From assembly GCA_012518515.1 (NCBI GenBank), contig JAAYRZ010000132.1:20795-84794 (forward strand): DNA of 64,000 nucleotides. The letters run 5' to 3'. Every line of letters starts with the position of its first letter. Within the stretch, counting starts at the first letter, position 1. The stretch is from Alcaligenaceae bacterium (GTDB lineage Bacteria; Pseudomonadota; Gammaproteobacteria; Burkholderiales; Burkholderiaceae_B). Made by a program: the position numbers and the translations under genes. Shown piece by piece: positions 56,338-64,000 of this stretch. Below the pieces are notes generated by a model. The model saw only the letters and a program-made list of their open reading frames with translations. It did no database searches and had not been told where the DNA came from.

Positions 56338-58428
56338 ATGTCTCGCACTATATTCGTTACTACTGCTCTACCCTATGCAAACGGTTCTTTTCATATCGGT
56401 CACATCATGGAGTATATCCAGGCTGATATTTGGGTAAGAGCGTTGCGAATGGCTGGTCACACCGTTCACTTTGTTTGTGCCGATGATGCTCACGGCGCAC
56501 CGATCATGCTTAAGGCCGAGAGTGAGGGAATTAGTCCAGAAGAGCTAGTCGCCAAAATTGCTGCCGAAAGACCTAAGTATCTAAATGGCTTTCATATTAA
56601 GTTTGACCACTGGCACAACACTCACAGTCCTGAAAACACGGAGCTATCACACGAAATTTACTTTGCTCTCAAGGAAGCAGGCTTTATTAGTCAGCGCAGT
56701 ATTGAGCAATTTTACGATCCCGTCAAGGGCATGTTCCTAGCTGATCGCTACATTAAGGGCGAGTGTCCGAGCTGTCATGCTAAAGACCAATATGGTGATG
56801 CCTGCGAGCATTGCAGCACGGCATACTCACCAACCGAGCTGATTGAACCCTACTCGACTTTGACCGGCACAACACCCGTTTTAAAAAGCTCAGAGCACTT
56901 CTTCTTTAATTTATCGGATCCCCGCTGTGTTGAGTTCTTACTAGAGTGGACACGCGGTACTAATGCTCATGGCAGACCACACCTACAATCCGAGGTGTTA
57001 GCAAAAACCCGCGAATGGCTTGGCACTAGCGTCGATGAGAGCAAATTAGATGATTGGGATATTTCCCGTGACGCCCCCTATTTTGGCATTGAAATTCCTG
57101 ATGCCCCTAATAAATACTTTTATGTCTGGCTAGATGCGCCTGTAGGCTACCTAGCCTCTTTAAAGGCCTACTGCAACAAGCAAGGTATTGATTTTGATGC
57201 TTTGCAAGACCCCAACTCCGATACTGAGCAATATCACTTTATCGGTAAAGATATTATTTATTTCCACGCCTTATTCTGGCCTGCTATGTTGAAATTCTCT
57301 GGCCGCAAAACCCCCGACGGCTTACACGCTCATGGCTTTATTACAGTCAGCGGCGAGAAAATGTCAAAGAGTCGTGGCACTGGTATTTCACCGCTTCGTT
57401 ATCTCGACATCGGCATGAACCCAGAGTGGATGCGTTATTATTTGGCTGCCAAGCTCAATAGCCGCGTAGAGGATACCGACTTTAATGCGGATGACTTCAT
57501 CGCTAGAGTTAATGCCGACCTCATTGGTAAGTACATCAACATTGCCAGCCGCGCAGCCAACTTCATCAGTCGACACTTTGACGGTCAATTAGCTTATTTA
57601 GGTGATAAATCAGCAATTGAAGCAGAATATAAGGCTCTTACAGAGCAAGTTTGTAGCGATTATGAGGCCCGTGAGTATGCTCGTGCCATCCGCACTATTA
57701 TGGCCCAAGCAGATAAGATCAATCAGGCTTTTGACCAAGCACAGCCTTGGGTCATGGCGAAAGGCATCAACGAAGCCTCAGCTGAGCAAAAAGCCGAGTT
57801 ACAAGACATCTGCTCTCGCGCCTTGGCTGGTTTCAAGGCATTATCAGTTCTTTTAGCTCCTGTATTGCCGGAGCTATCTTCCCGTGTTTCCAATGAGCTA
57901 TTTGGCCTAAACCGCGACTTTGTCTGGACAGATTCGTCTGAGTTGCCAGAAACGATTGCTCCATTTAAGCATTTAATGAAACGCGTCGAAGAAAAGCACT
58001 TAGATGAGCTTCTCGAAGTCACTAGCACTCAAGAAAAGGCACCGACACAAGACGCAACGGCAAAACCTGGCGGTGAGGTCATTGCACCCACCATTTCCTA
58101 TGACGACTTCCTAAAAGTCGATTTACGTATTGCCAAAATTGTAGATTGCGAAGCAGTTGAAGGTGCTGACAAATTATTACGCCTGACGCTTGATGTCGGT
58201 GAGGGAAAAAACCGTCAAATTCTCTCAGGCATCAAGTCCATGTATCAACCTGAGCAGCTCATCGGCAAGCTCACAGTCGTTGTTGCTAACCTTGCTCCTC
58301 GCAAAATGAAATTTGGCGTCTCTGAGGGGATGGTTTTATCTGCAGCTCATGCTGATAGCAAGAAAAATCCTGGCTTTTACGTACTTGAGCCCTTTGAAGG
58401 CGCTGAGCCTGGCATGCGTATTCTTTAG
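56338..58428 (+). CDS. metG: Methionyl-tRNA synthetase
   Basis: MetG charges tRNA-Met and initiator tRNA. The 696-residue class I synthetase has the HIGH motif at 19-22, a zinc knuckle with [17 protein letters not shown] near 142-158, the KMSKS motif at about 341-345 and a C-terminal tRNA-binding (EMAP-like) domain from about residue 585, used for dimerisation and tRNA recruitment. A short acidic, Thr/Pro-rich linker joins the last domain. It is preceded by a terminator-like hairpin and followed by trmB after 38 bases. Confidence 0.98.
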   Translation: MSRTIFVTTALPYANGSFHIGHIMEYIQADIWVRALRMAGHTVHFVCADDAHGAPIMLKAESEGISPEELVAKIAAERPKYLNGFHIKFDHWHNTHSPENTELSHEIYFALKEAGFISQRSIEQFYDPVKGMFLADRYIKGECPSCHAKDQYGDACEHCSTAYSPTELIEPYSTLTGTTPVLKSSEHFFFNLSDPRCVEFLLEWTRGTNAHGRPHLQSEVLAKTREWLGTSVDESKLDDWDISRDAPYFGIEIPDAPNKYFYVWLDAPVGYLASLKAYCNKQGIDFDALQDPNSDTEQYHFIGKDIIYFHALFWPAMLKFSGRKTPDGLHAHGFITVSGEKMSKSRGTGISPLRYLDIGMNPEWMRYYLAAKLNSRVEDTDFNADDFIARVNADLIGKYINIASRAANFISRHFDGQLAYLGDKSAIEAEYKALTEQVCSDYEAREYARAIRTIMAQADKINQAFDQAQPWVMAKGINEASAEQKAELQDICSRALAGFKALSVLLAPVLPELSSRVSNELFGLNRDFVWTDSSELPETIAPFKHLMKRVEEKHLDELLEVTSTQEKAPTQDATAKPGGEVIAPTISYDDFLKVDLRIAKIVDCEAVEGADKLLRLTLDVGEGKNRQILSGIKSMYQPEQLIGKLTVVVANLAPRKMKFGVSEGMVLSAAHADSKKNPGFYVLEPFEGAEPGMRIL

Positions 58429-58466
58429 TCACTAAATAGTTATAAGATTAGTTGCGAGATATTAAA

Positions 58467-59189
58467 ATGAATACGACAAACGACAAAACAAATACCACCA
58501 CAGAAGAAGAAAAAAAAGACTGGGGCCATATTAAAAGCTTTGTTCATCGAAGCTCTCACATGACCCCAAGTCAAAAAAGAGCCCTTAGCGGTAGTCTTTA
58601 TGATACATGGTGCCTACCCTACAAAAAGGTTGCTCTTAATTACGATGAGGTTTTCAAACGCTCCGCTCCGACCATTTTAGAAATCGGTTTTGGAATGGGT
58701 GAAACTACGGCTAAAATCGCCTTAGCCTCAGCCGATAAAAATTTTATCGGTGTTGAGGTTTTTTCTGGTGGTGTAGGTGCACTGCTAAATCGCATCGACG
58801 ACGCAGACATCAGTAATATCCGAATTATCCAACACGACGCTGTCGAGGTTGTGGAGCATATGCTCACCCCCGAATCACTAGACGGTATTCATATCTATTT
58901 CCCCGATCCTTGGCCTAAAAAGCGTCACCATAAGCGTCGCTTAATACAAAGCCCCTTCATAAAGCAACTAATCACTCGGCTCAAACCTGGCGGCTATATC
59001 CATTGTGCCACTGACTGGGAAGACTATGCGATGCAAATGATGGACGTCCTCAGTAACGAAGAGGCACTACAAAACCGTTTTGAATCGTTTGCGCCTAGGC
59101 CTGATTACCGCCCCCTGACCAAGTTTGAAAACCGAGGTTTGCGTTTAGGCTATGGTGTCTGGGATCTAATTTTTGAAAAAAGAGCCTAA
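58467..59189 (+). CDS. trmB: tRNA (guanine-N7)-methyltransferase
   Basis: TrmB methylates G46 in the variable loop of tRNAs. From ATG 58467 it is 240 residues; a TTG five codons earlier is less likely. The first 25 residues are rich in Thr, Asn and Glu and are not conserved. The SAM loop is [14 protein letters not shown] at about 71-84, and the TrmB signature [15 protein letters not shown] follows near 145-159. The stop is three bases before the pip start, suggesting one transcript. Confidence 0.95.
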   Translation: MNTTNDKTNTTTEEEKKDWGHIKSFVHRSSHMTPSQKRALSGSLYDTWCLPYKKVALNYDEVFKRSAPTILEIGFGMGETTAKIALASADKNFIGVEVFSGGVGALLNRIDDADISNIRIIQHDAVEVVEHMLTPESLDGIHIYFPDPWPKKRHHKRRLIQSPFIKQLITRLKPGGYIHCATDWEDYAMQMMDVLSNEEALQNRFESFAPRPDYRPLTKFENRGLRLGYGVWDLIFEKRA

Positions 59190-59192
59190 ATT

Positions 59193-60128
59193 ATGTACCC
59201 AGCCATTGAGCCCTACAAACACGGTTTTTTAGATACTGGCGATGGCCATCAAGTCTATTGGGAGCTTTGCGGTAATCCGCAGGGTAAGCCCGTAGCCTTC
59301 TTACACGGTGGACCTGGTGCGGGCTGTAGCCCTCAGCATCGCCAACTTTTCAATCCGGAGCGCTACCATATTTTATTATTTGACCAGCGCGGCTGTGGTC
59401 GCTCAACACCGACTGCATGTTTAGAAAACAATACGACAGATGCTCTAATTGCCGATATGGAGCGCTTACGCAGTGAGATTCTAAAAACCGAACGATGGCT
59501 AGTTTTTGGTGGTTCATGGGGCTCTACCTTGGCTTTAGCTTATGCACAAACACACCCTCAGCGTGTTAGCGAACTGATTTTACGTGGTATTTTTACTTTG
59601 CGCAAAGAAGAGATTAACTGGTTCTATCAAGAAGGAGCTAGCTTTCTTTTCCCAGATAAATGGGAAGATTATCTAGCGCCTATCCCGGTCTCTGAACGGG
59701 ATGATTTAGTATCAGCCTATCATCGACGACTAACCGGTGAGAACGAAGAAGAAAAGCTACGCTGTGCCTACGCTTGGGCTAATTGGGAAGGCGGCACCAT
59801 CTCCCTCCTCGACACGAATAATAAAGCCCTCACTTTCGAAGATAAAGATGCAGTTCTCAGCTTCGCCCGTATTGAAAACCACTATTTTTTCAACGAAGGC
59901 TTTATGGATGAAGGCCAACTAATTCGAGACGCTTATCTGCTAGCAGATATCCCAACCGTGATTATTCAAGGGCGTTATGATGCTTGTACCCCAACCAAAA
60001 CGGCATGGGAACTACATAAAGCCATGCCGCACGCTGAATTCCATCTAATTCCTGATGCTGGCCACGCTTTTAATGAACCGGGAATCTTGGCCGCTCTATT
60101 AAAAGCTACCGATAAGTTTGGCATATAA
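59193..60128 (+). CDS. pip: Proline iminopeptidase
   Basis: This is a serine peptidase of the alpha/beta-hydrolase fold (family S33) that removes N-terminal proline from peptides. The 311-residue protein has the oxyanion loop LHGGPGAGCSPQHR at about 38-51, the nucleophile elbow FGGSWGSTLALAYAQ at about 106-120, the catalytic Asp in QGRYDACTP and the catalytic His in DAGHAFNEP near the C-terminus. The close gap to trmB suggests co-transcription, without an obvious functional link. Confidence 0.95.
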   Translation: MYPAIEPYKHGFLDTGDGHQVYWELCGNPQGKPVAFLHGGPGAGCSPQHRQLFNPERYHILLFDQRGCGRSTPTACLENNTTDALIADMERLRSEILKTERWLVFGGSWGSTLALAYAQTHPQRVSELILRGIFTLRKEEINWFYQEGASFLFPDKWEDYLAPIPVSERDDLVSAYHRRLTGENEEEKLRCAYAWANWEGGTISLLDTNNKALTFEDKDAVLSFARIENHYFFNEGFMDEGQLIRDAYLLADIPTVIIQGRYDACTPTKTAWELHKAMPHAEFHLIPDAGHAFNEPGILAALLKATDKFGI

Positions 60129-60147
60129 CAAACAATGTCGCCTTAAC

Positions 60148-60162
60148 TGTTAATTATTAACA
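60148..60162. promoter_or_regulatory. 15-bp palindrome upstream of the LysM gene
   Basis: A perfect AT-rich palindrome with 7-bp arms around one central base (60148-60162) lies just upstream of the candidate -35 of the BON-LysM gene. It has the shape of a dimeric repressor or activator site; the binding protein is unknown. Confidence 0.4.
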
Positions 60163-60175
60163 ATAACCGTTCTTT

Positions 60176-60205
60176 TTTACATTCTTTTAATACTTTAGTT
60201 ATAAA
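60176..60205 (+). promoter_or_regulatory. Candidate promoter for the BON-LysM gene
   Basis: TTTACA (60176-60181) and TATAAA (60200-60205), 18 bases apart, precede the gene by about 70 bases. A strong AAGGAG ribosome-binding site lies at 60264-60269. Confidence 0.42.
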
Positions 60206-60274
60206 CAGTTTGCTAAGATAAGTGAGTAGTTTTGGTTTAGACCATTTTTAAGCAATTGCACAAAGGAGCAAATC

Positions 60275-60709
60275 ATGGGTTTAATCAGCTTTGTAAAAAA
60301 CGTAGGTGAAAAGATTTTTGGTGGTAATGAAGCTCAAGCCGCCACTGCCGATGAACTAAAAAAAGAATTAGATAAACACGGCTTAAATGCTGATGGTTTA
60401 GATATTGCGGTTGATGGTGATAAAGTCGTCGTCAAAGGTAAGGCAACTGACTCCGCTACTGCTGAAAAAATTGCCGTTGCCTTAGGCAATACCATCGGGG
60501 TTGCTGAAGTTGATAACCAGTTAGAGGCAGATAATGCAGAAGGCGAGTCCGTTTTCTACACAGTGGTATCAGGTGATACGCTTTCAAAAATTGCCAAAGA
60601 ACAATATGGCAATGCCAATGATTACATGAAAATTTTTGAAGCTAACAAACCCATGCTAACTCATCCGGATAAAATTTACGTTGGCCAAGTACTTCGTATT
60701 CCTAAATAA
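60275..60709 (+). CDS. kbp: BON-LysM domain protein (Kbp/YgaU-like)
   Basis: This 144-residue protein has a BON domain (about 25-90; NADGLDIAVDGDKVVVKGKA) and a C-terminal LysM domain (about 95-142; VVSGDTLSKIAKEQYG, VGQVLRIP). That layout matches E. coli Kbp (YgaU), a cytoplasmic potassium-binding protein; there is no obvious signal peptide here, so a cytoplasmic place is likely too. It has its own predicted promoter and is followed by a bidirectional terminator shared with ffh. Confidence 0.93.
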   Translation: MGLISFVKNVGEKIFGGNEAQAATADELKKELDKHGLNADGLDIAVDGDKVVVKGKATDSATAEKIAVALGNTIGVAEVDNQLEADNAEGESVFYTVVSGDTLSKIAKEQYGNANDYMKIFEANKPMLTHPDKIYVGQVLRIPK

Positions 60710-60733
60710 TTGATGTCGTTTTCATCAAAATAC

Positions 60734-60769
60734 AAATGCCTTAAGTATCACACTGTACTTAAGGCATTT
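60734..60769. terminator. Bidirectional terminator between the LysM gene and ffh
   Basis: A perfect 14-bp inverted repeat (60734-60747 with 60756-60769, 8-base loop), with A/T runs at the outer ends, sits between the convergent stops. Confidence 0.82.
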
Positions 60770-60801
60770 ATTATTTGTATTGGCATAGCTCAATTGCGAA
60801 A

Positions 60802-62313
60802 TTAACGTCTGCGCTTTCTCTTGCTACTACCACTGCGATTGCGGCCACCGCCGCCCATACCAGGCAGACCCGGCATACCACCTCCCATACCAGGAAGTCC
60901 ACCGCCGCCACCGCCCATCATGCCACCAAGGCCACCTAAACCACCCAGAGCACGCATCATCTTTTGCATACCGCCCTTTTTAAACTGCTTCATCATGCCT
61001 TGCATTTGCTCGAACTGCTTAAGCAAGCGGTTGACCTCTTGCACCTGCACGCCCGAACCCTTAGCAATGCGTTGCTTACGTGAGGCCTTTAAAATCTCGG
61101 GTTTAGCACGTTCCTCTAAGGTCATTGAGTTAATGATACCCTCTGTGCGACGCAGCTGCTTTTCAGCCTCGCCACCCTGCAACTGCCCAGCCATACCAGC
61201 AAACTGCGCTGGAAGCTTTTCCATAATTGAGCCCATATCGCCCATCTTTTTGACTTGCTGCAATTGCTCCAAAAAGTCATTTAAATCAAATTTATCGCCC
61301 TTTTGGATCTTGGCGGCCATCTTTTCCGCTTCGGCGATATCAATATTACGCTTGGTCTGCTCTACCAGAGAGAGAATATCCCCCATCCCCAGTACTCGCT
61401 GGGCCATACGATCAGCATGGAACACCTCTAAACCATCTAGCTTCTCGGAGACACCCACGAACTTCAGTGGCTTGCCTGTCACATGCCGTACCGACAGCGC
61501 AGCACCACCACGGGAATCACCATCCAGCTTGGTCATCACCACGCCGGTCAATGGCAGTACATCAGAGAAGGCCTTAGCGACGTTTACCGCATCCTGACCC
61601 TGCATGGCATCAACCACAAACAAAGTCTCTACAGGCTTTAAAAAGCCGTGTAACGCACTAATTTCATCCATCATGTCCTGATCAACACCAAGACGTCCGG
61701 CCGTATCAACAATCAATACATCATAAAAATGACGCTTAGCATGGTCTAAGGCATCTCGTGCAATATCCAACGGCTTTTGCGAACTATCTGATGGGAAAAA
61801 GTCAGCCCCCACCTGTCCAGCGACTGTTTTTAATTGTTCAATCGCTGCAGGACGATAAACGTCAGCACTCACCACAAGTACTTTTTTCTTATCTATTTTT
61901 TTACCGTTTTGAGTTAACTCACCACCAATCAATAAGCGTGCTAACTTGGCTGTGGTGGTTGTTTTACCCGCCCCCTGCAAGCCTGCCATAAGAATGACAG
62001 CGGGTGGTTGTGCCGCCAGAGACAACTCCGCCTCAGTCTGCGGTACATCACCACCCATAATGCGCGTCAACTCATCACTGACAACGCCGACCAGAGCCTG
62101 ACCGGGGTTCAAACTACCCACGACCTCTTGACCCATGGCCTTTTCTCGGACCTCTTGGATAAACTCCCTGACAACAGGCAGGGCTACGTCCGCTTCTAGC
62201 AATGCCATGCGGACTTCTCTTAGCATTTCTTGCGTGTTGGCTTCGGTCAACCGAGCCTGACCACGCATAGTTTTTACTACTCTAGATAAACGATTAGTTA
62301 AATTATCAAGCAT
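60802..62313 (-). CDS. ffh: Signal recognition particle protein Ffh
   Basis: Ffh binds 4.5S RNA and signal sequences and guides inner-membrane proteins to FtsY. The 503-residue protein has the N domain (1-90), the G domain with GLQGAGKTTTTAKLA at about 111-125, DTAGR and TKLDGDSRGG, and the methionine-rich M domain (about 330-440). The C-terminus from about 455 is a low-complexity Gly/Met/Pro stretch ending in a basic KRKRRR tail, longer than in E. coli Ffh (453). It is divergent from a CcsA-like gene, as in E. coli (ffh-ypjD). Confidence 0.98.
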   Translation of the reverse strand: MLDNLTNRLSRVVKTMRGQARLTEANTQEMLREVRMALLEADVALPVVREFIQEVREKAMGQEVVGSLNPGQALVGVVSDELTRIMGGDVPQTEAELSLAAQPPAVILMAGLQGAGKTTTTAKLARLLIGGELTQNGKKIDKKKVLVVSADVYRPAAIEQLKTVAGQVGADFFPSDSSQKPLDIARDALDHAKRHFYDVLIVDTAGRLGVDQDMMDEISALHGFLKPVETLFVVDAMQGQDAVNVAKAFSDVLPLTGVVMTKLDGDSRGGAALSVRHVTGKPLKFVGVSEKLDGLEVFHADRMAQRVLGMGDILSLVEQTKRNIDIAEAEKMAAKIQKGDKFDLNDFLEQLQQVKKMGDMGSIMEKLPAQFAGMAGQLQGGEAEKQLRRTEGIINSMTLEERAKPEILKASRKQRIAKGSGVQVQEVNRLLKQFEQMQGMMKQFKKGGMQKMMRALGGLGGLGGMMGGGGGGLPGMGGGMPGLPGMGGGGRNRSGSSKRKRRR

Positions 62314-62349
62314 TATTCATCACTCTATGGTTGCGCAGAAAGGTATATA

Positions 62350-63246
62350 ATGATTCTTAATCTTATTGTTTTTAGTTTATTAAAGAAACCTTTCTACTTT
62401 ATGTCACTAGACATTGTATTGCACTATCTATCAGCTTTGGCATATCTCTTGCTTGCGGCCTCAATTTGGTATCCTTTATGGAGAAATCAGGCACTAGAAA
62501 AGCATAAGGGGATTCGCCATTGGTCGTTGTTACTGATTCTACTCTTACACGGCGTAGCAGTCCACACGGCTATGCTTCATAGCGACCATATCCGACTAAA
62601 CTGGGCTCTCAGCATATCCTTGACCATCTGGATAGGCATGATTATTTTCTGGATTGAGAGCAATTTTGTTGCTATCAAGACCTTGTTACTACCTCTTGGT
62701 ATTACGAGTGCCTTAGGTTGCCTCTTACCCGCTTTTTTCCCTATCACTGATAGCGGCCTGATTATTCAGGTTAACAGTGAAATCTTCCGTTTCCACTTGA
62801 TTATTTCATTGTTTGCCTATAGTGTAATTGCGCTCGCAACCATCCAAGCATTAGTAACAGCGGCCTTAGACCGTTACTTACACCGCCCTGATGACTTTGA
62901 TAGCAAACAAAAGTTTTTACATCGCTTAGTGGACGCACAACCTCCCCTACTTTTACAAGAGCGCCTATTATTTAGGCTAATCTGGATAGGCTTTGCCTTA
63001 TTAACACTTTCAGTAGTCACCGGTAGTTGGGTATCCATGCGTTTTTATGATCAGTTTTTACCCTATGATCACAAAACCCTGTTCACCTTACTTGCTTGGC
63101 TAGTTTTTGCCTTTTTATTGGCAGGCCGTATGCTCTGGGGTTGGCGTGGACGCATCGCATTACGTTGGAACTTATTAGGTTTCTTTTTATTAATGCTGGC
63201 ATACACTGGCTCAAGATTCGTGTTCGAGATGATTCTCGGCCGTTAA
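62350..63246 (+). CDS. ypjD: CcsA/YpjD-like inner membrane protein
   Basis: This 298-residue polytopic membrane protein of the CcsA/HemX cytochrome c assembly family corresponds to E. coli YpjD (CorE), which lies divergent from ffh. Eight or so hydrophobic segments are visible, with the conserved VTGSWVSMRFYDQF loop near 225-238, FRFHLIISLFAYSVIA near 146-161 and YTGSRFVFEMI at the C-terminus. YpjD proteins lack a shown role in cytochrome maturation; one report links the family to metal-ion effects, which I would not extend here. The ATG at 62350 has GAAAGG six bases upstream; an ATG at 62401 is closer to some homologues. Confidence 0.88.
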   Translation: MILNLIVFSLLKKPFYFMSLDIVLHYLSALAYLLLAASIWYPLWRNQALEKHKGIRHWSLLLILLLHGVAVHTAMLHSDHIRLNWALSISLTIWIGMIIFWIESNFVAIKTLLLPLGITSALGCLLPAFFPITDSGLIIQVNSEIFRFHLIISLFAYSVIALATIQALVTAALDRYLHRPDDFDSKQKFLHRLVDAQPPLLLQERLLFRLIWIGFALLTLSVVTGSWVSMRFYDQFLPYDHKTLFTLLAWLVFAFLLAGRMLWGWRGRIALRWNLLGFFLLMLAYTGSRFVFEMILGR

Positions 63247-63269
63247 ACACTAAGCATAACGAGTTTTAA

Positions 63270-63512
63270 ATGAGATTTTTACTTTTAGCTATCATTGCTT
63301 TTATTGCGTTGTTATTAATTAATCGCGCTTTAGGCAATGCACGTAAAGCCATGCAACAAAAAGATGATGCACAACGTGTGCGCAACACCAAAGCGATCGG
63401 CATCGTTCAGTGCGCACATTGTGGCATTCATATTCCAGAAAACGAAGCGGTACACTACCAAGACAAGGCGTGGTGCAGCCTTGAACACGCCAAAAACGCT
63501 GACAAGGTATAA
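63270..63512 (+). CDS. PP0621-family small protein with TM segment and Cys motif
   Basis: This 80-residue protein has an N-terminal hydrophobic helix (about 2-20), a basic and glutamine-rich middle and a C-terminal metal-site motif CAHCG...CSLEH (about 50-75), the PP0621 (Pseudomonas) pattern. It should be a membrane-anchored metal-binding protein of unknown role. It is commonly found next to ypjD-like and ampD genes, as here, so it is probably co-transcribed with both. Confidence 0.88.
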   Translation: MRFLLLAIIAFIALLLINRALGNARKAMQQKDDAQRVRNTKAIGIVQCAHCGIHIPENEAVHYQDKAWCSLEHAKNADKV

Positions 63513-63547
63513 GCTTCTTTAATCAGTCTCGCTTTAAGGATAACCAG

Positions 63548-64000
63548 ATGAAGCATATTCATGAGACCAAGAAAAAAACACCTCAACTTAAATTTGATCG
63601 ACACGGTTGGTTGAGGTTGCAGAATGGTTTAAGCTATACAAACTTAAAGCCCCCGGCACAAGCAGCCCCTCTGCGTCATGCTAGAGTAACTAAAAAAAAC
63701 AACACCCCACTGCTTAAACATGTCATTTCACCTAATTTCTCTGAACGGCCTACTGGTGTCAGAGCTAATTTATTAGTGATTCACCACATCAGCTTGCCGC
63801 CCGATAATTTTGGGGGGCCCTACATAGAACAGCTATTTACTAATCGTCTCAATCCAGACGAGCATCCTTTTTTTCAAGAGATTAAAGATCTACGCGTATC
63901 GGCACACTTTTTAATTAGACGTGATGGACAGATAATACAATTTGTCAGTGCCAACAAAATGGCTTATCATGCAGGACAGTCCGATTATGCTGGCAGGGGG
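63548..64000 (+). CDS. ampD: 1,6-anhydro-N-acetylmuramyl-L-alanine amidase AmpD, N-terminal part (cut by window edge)
   Basis: This is the first 151 codons of AmpD, a cytoplasmic zinc amidase that cleaves anhydro-muropeptides in peptidoglycan recycling. The visible domain has VIHHISLPPDNFGGPYIEQLF with the first zinc His (residue 79), HPFFQEIKDLRVSAHFLIRRDG and MAYHAGQSDYAGRG. The remaining zinc ligands lie beyond the window edge. The first 60-65 residues are basic and longer than in E. coli AmpD by about 45 residues. AAGGA lies seven bases before the ATG. Mpl (5292) works in the same pathway. Confidence 0.9.
   Translation, partial: MKHIHETKKKTPQLKFDRHGWLRLQNGLSYTNLKPPAQAAPLRHARVTKKNNTPLLKHVISPNFSERPTGVRANLLVIHHISLPPDNFGGPYIEQLFTNRLNPDEHPFFQEIKDLRVSAHFLIRRDGQIIQFVSANKMAYHAGQSDYAGRG

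Noticed and set aside
60821-61597. A 258-codon plus-strand open frame opposite ffh
   Set aside because: It is the antisense of the Gly/Met-rich Ffh tail and GTPase region; its Pro/Ser/Cys-rich composition is a by-product of the ffh codons and it matches no family.

Overview
This 64 kb window is a dense stretch of bacterial core chromosome. Gene content and order (aroQ-accB-accC-prmA, yqgE-ruvX-pyrR-pyrB-pyrC', rplU-rpmA-obg-proB, divergent ffh and a CcsA-like gene, mrp next to metG) point to a betaproteobacterium, most likely Burkholderiales/Alcaligenaceae. Base composition looks like the mid-40s % GC by eye, so a low-GC member such as an Oligella- or Pelistega-like organism is my guess; this is inference from content, not a search result. 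I see no rRNA, tRNA, CRISPR array, insertion sequence or prophage. Nearly all DNA is coding and only one gene-free gap exceeds 300 bases (41418-41786).

Layout. 1-5239 (minus): a TlpA-like thioredoxin, aroQ, the acetyl-CoA carboxylase pair accB-accC, prmA, a DUF3426 zinc-ribbon membrane protein and a PfkB-type kinase cut by the window edge. 5292-12246 (plus): mpl, a YqiA-like esterase, a single frame joining an RNase II-type exoribonuclease to shikimate dehydrogenase, lptG and apaH. 12247-17109 (minus): plsC, a metal-ligand-less dihydroorotase homologue (PyrC'), pyrB, pyrR, ruvX, yqgE and rubredoxin. 17236-24176 (plus): thiE, hemL, argJ, rplU-rpmA-obg and proB. 24257-30200 (minus): ppc, ilvD and a polyprenyl diphosphate synthase. 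30421-34264 (plus): a DUF815 ATPase, a Nudix-ThiE fusion, then nnrS and an NsrR-type regulator behind a nearly perfect NsrR-like operator. 34357-41417 (minus): a YkvI-type membrane protein, dadA and gcvP-gcvH-gcvT. 41787-42122 (plus): a small GrlR-like protein. 42228-55799 (minus): a YhiN-type flavoprotein, an acid-inducible-type amino acid decarboxylase, dcd, tamB, tamA and mrp/apbC. 55915-64000: a small membrane protein, metG, trmB, pip, a BON-LysM protein, ffh (minus), a CcsA/YpjD-like membrane protein, a PP0621-type protein and the start of ampD.

How the genes work together. Most serve central anabolism: fatty-acid initiation, shikimate, pyrimidine, arginine, proline, branched-chain amino acid, haem, thiamine and quinone-chain synthesis. 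Others serve envelope maintenance (Mpl and AmpD for peptidoglycan recycling, LptG for LPS export, TamA/TamB for outer-membrane biogenesis) or translation and protein targeting. The clearest stress module is nnrS-nsrR, a predicted nitric-oxide response. The glycine cleavage genes are followed directly by a D-amino-acid dehydrogenase, which suggests shared catabolism of glycine and D-amino acids.

I did not find a wholly new system. The most interesting observations are the RNase-AroE single frame, an NsrR homologue with about 27 extra residues between its first and second Fe-S cysteines, a hairpin that partly covers the pyrR ribosome-binding site, a terminator-like hairpin inside the gcv operon, and an orphan GrlR-like gene. 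Alternative start codons were chosen by eye, and promoters and hairpins were found by inspection only.
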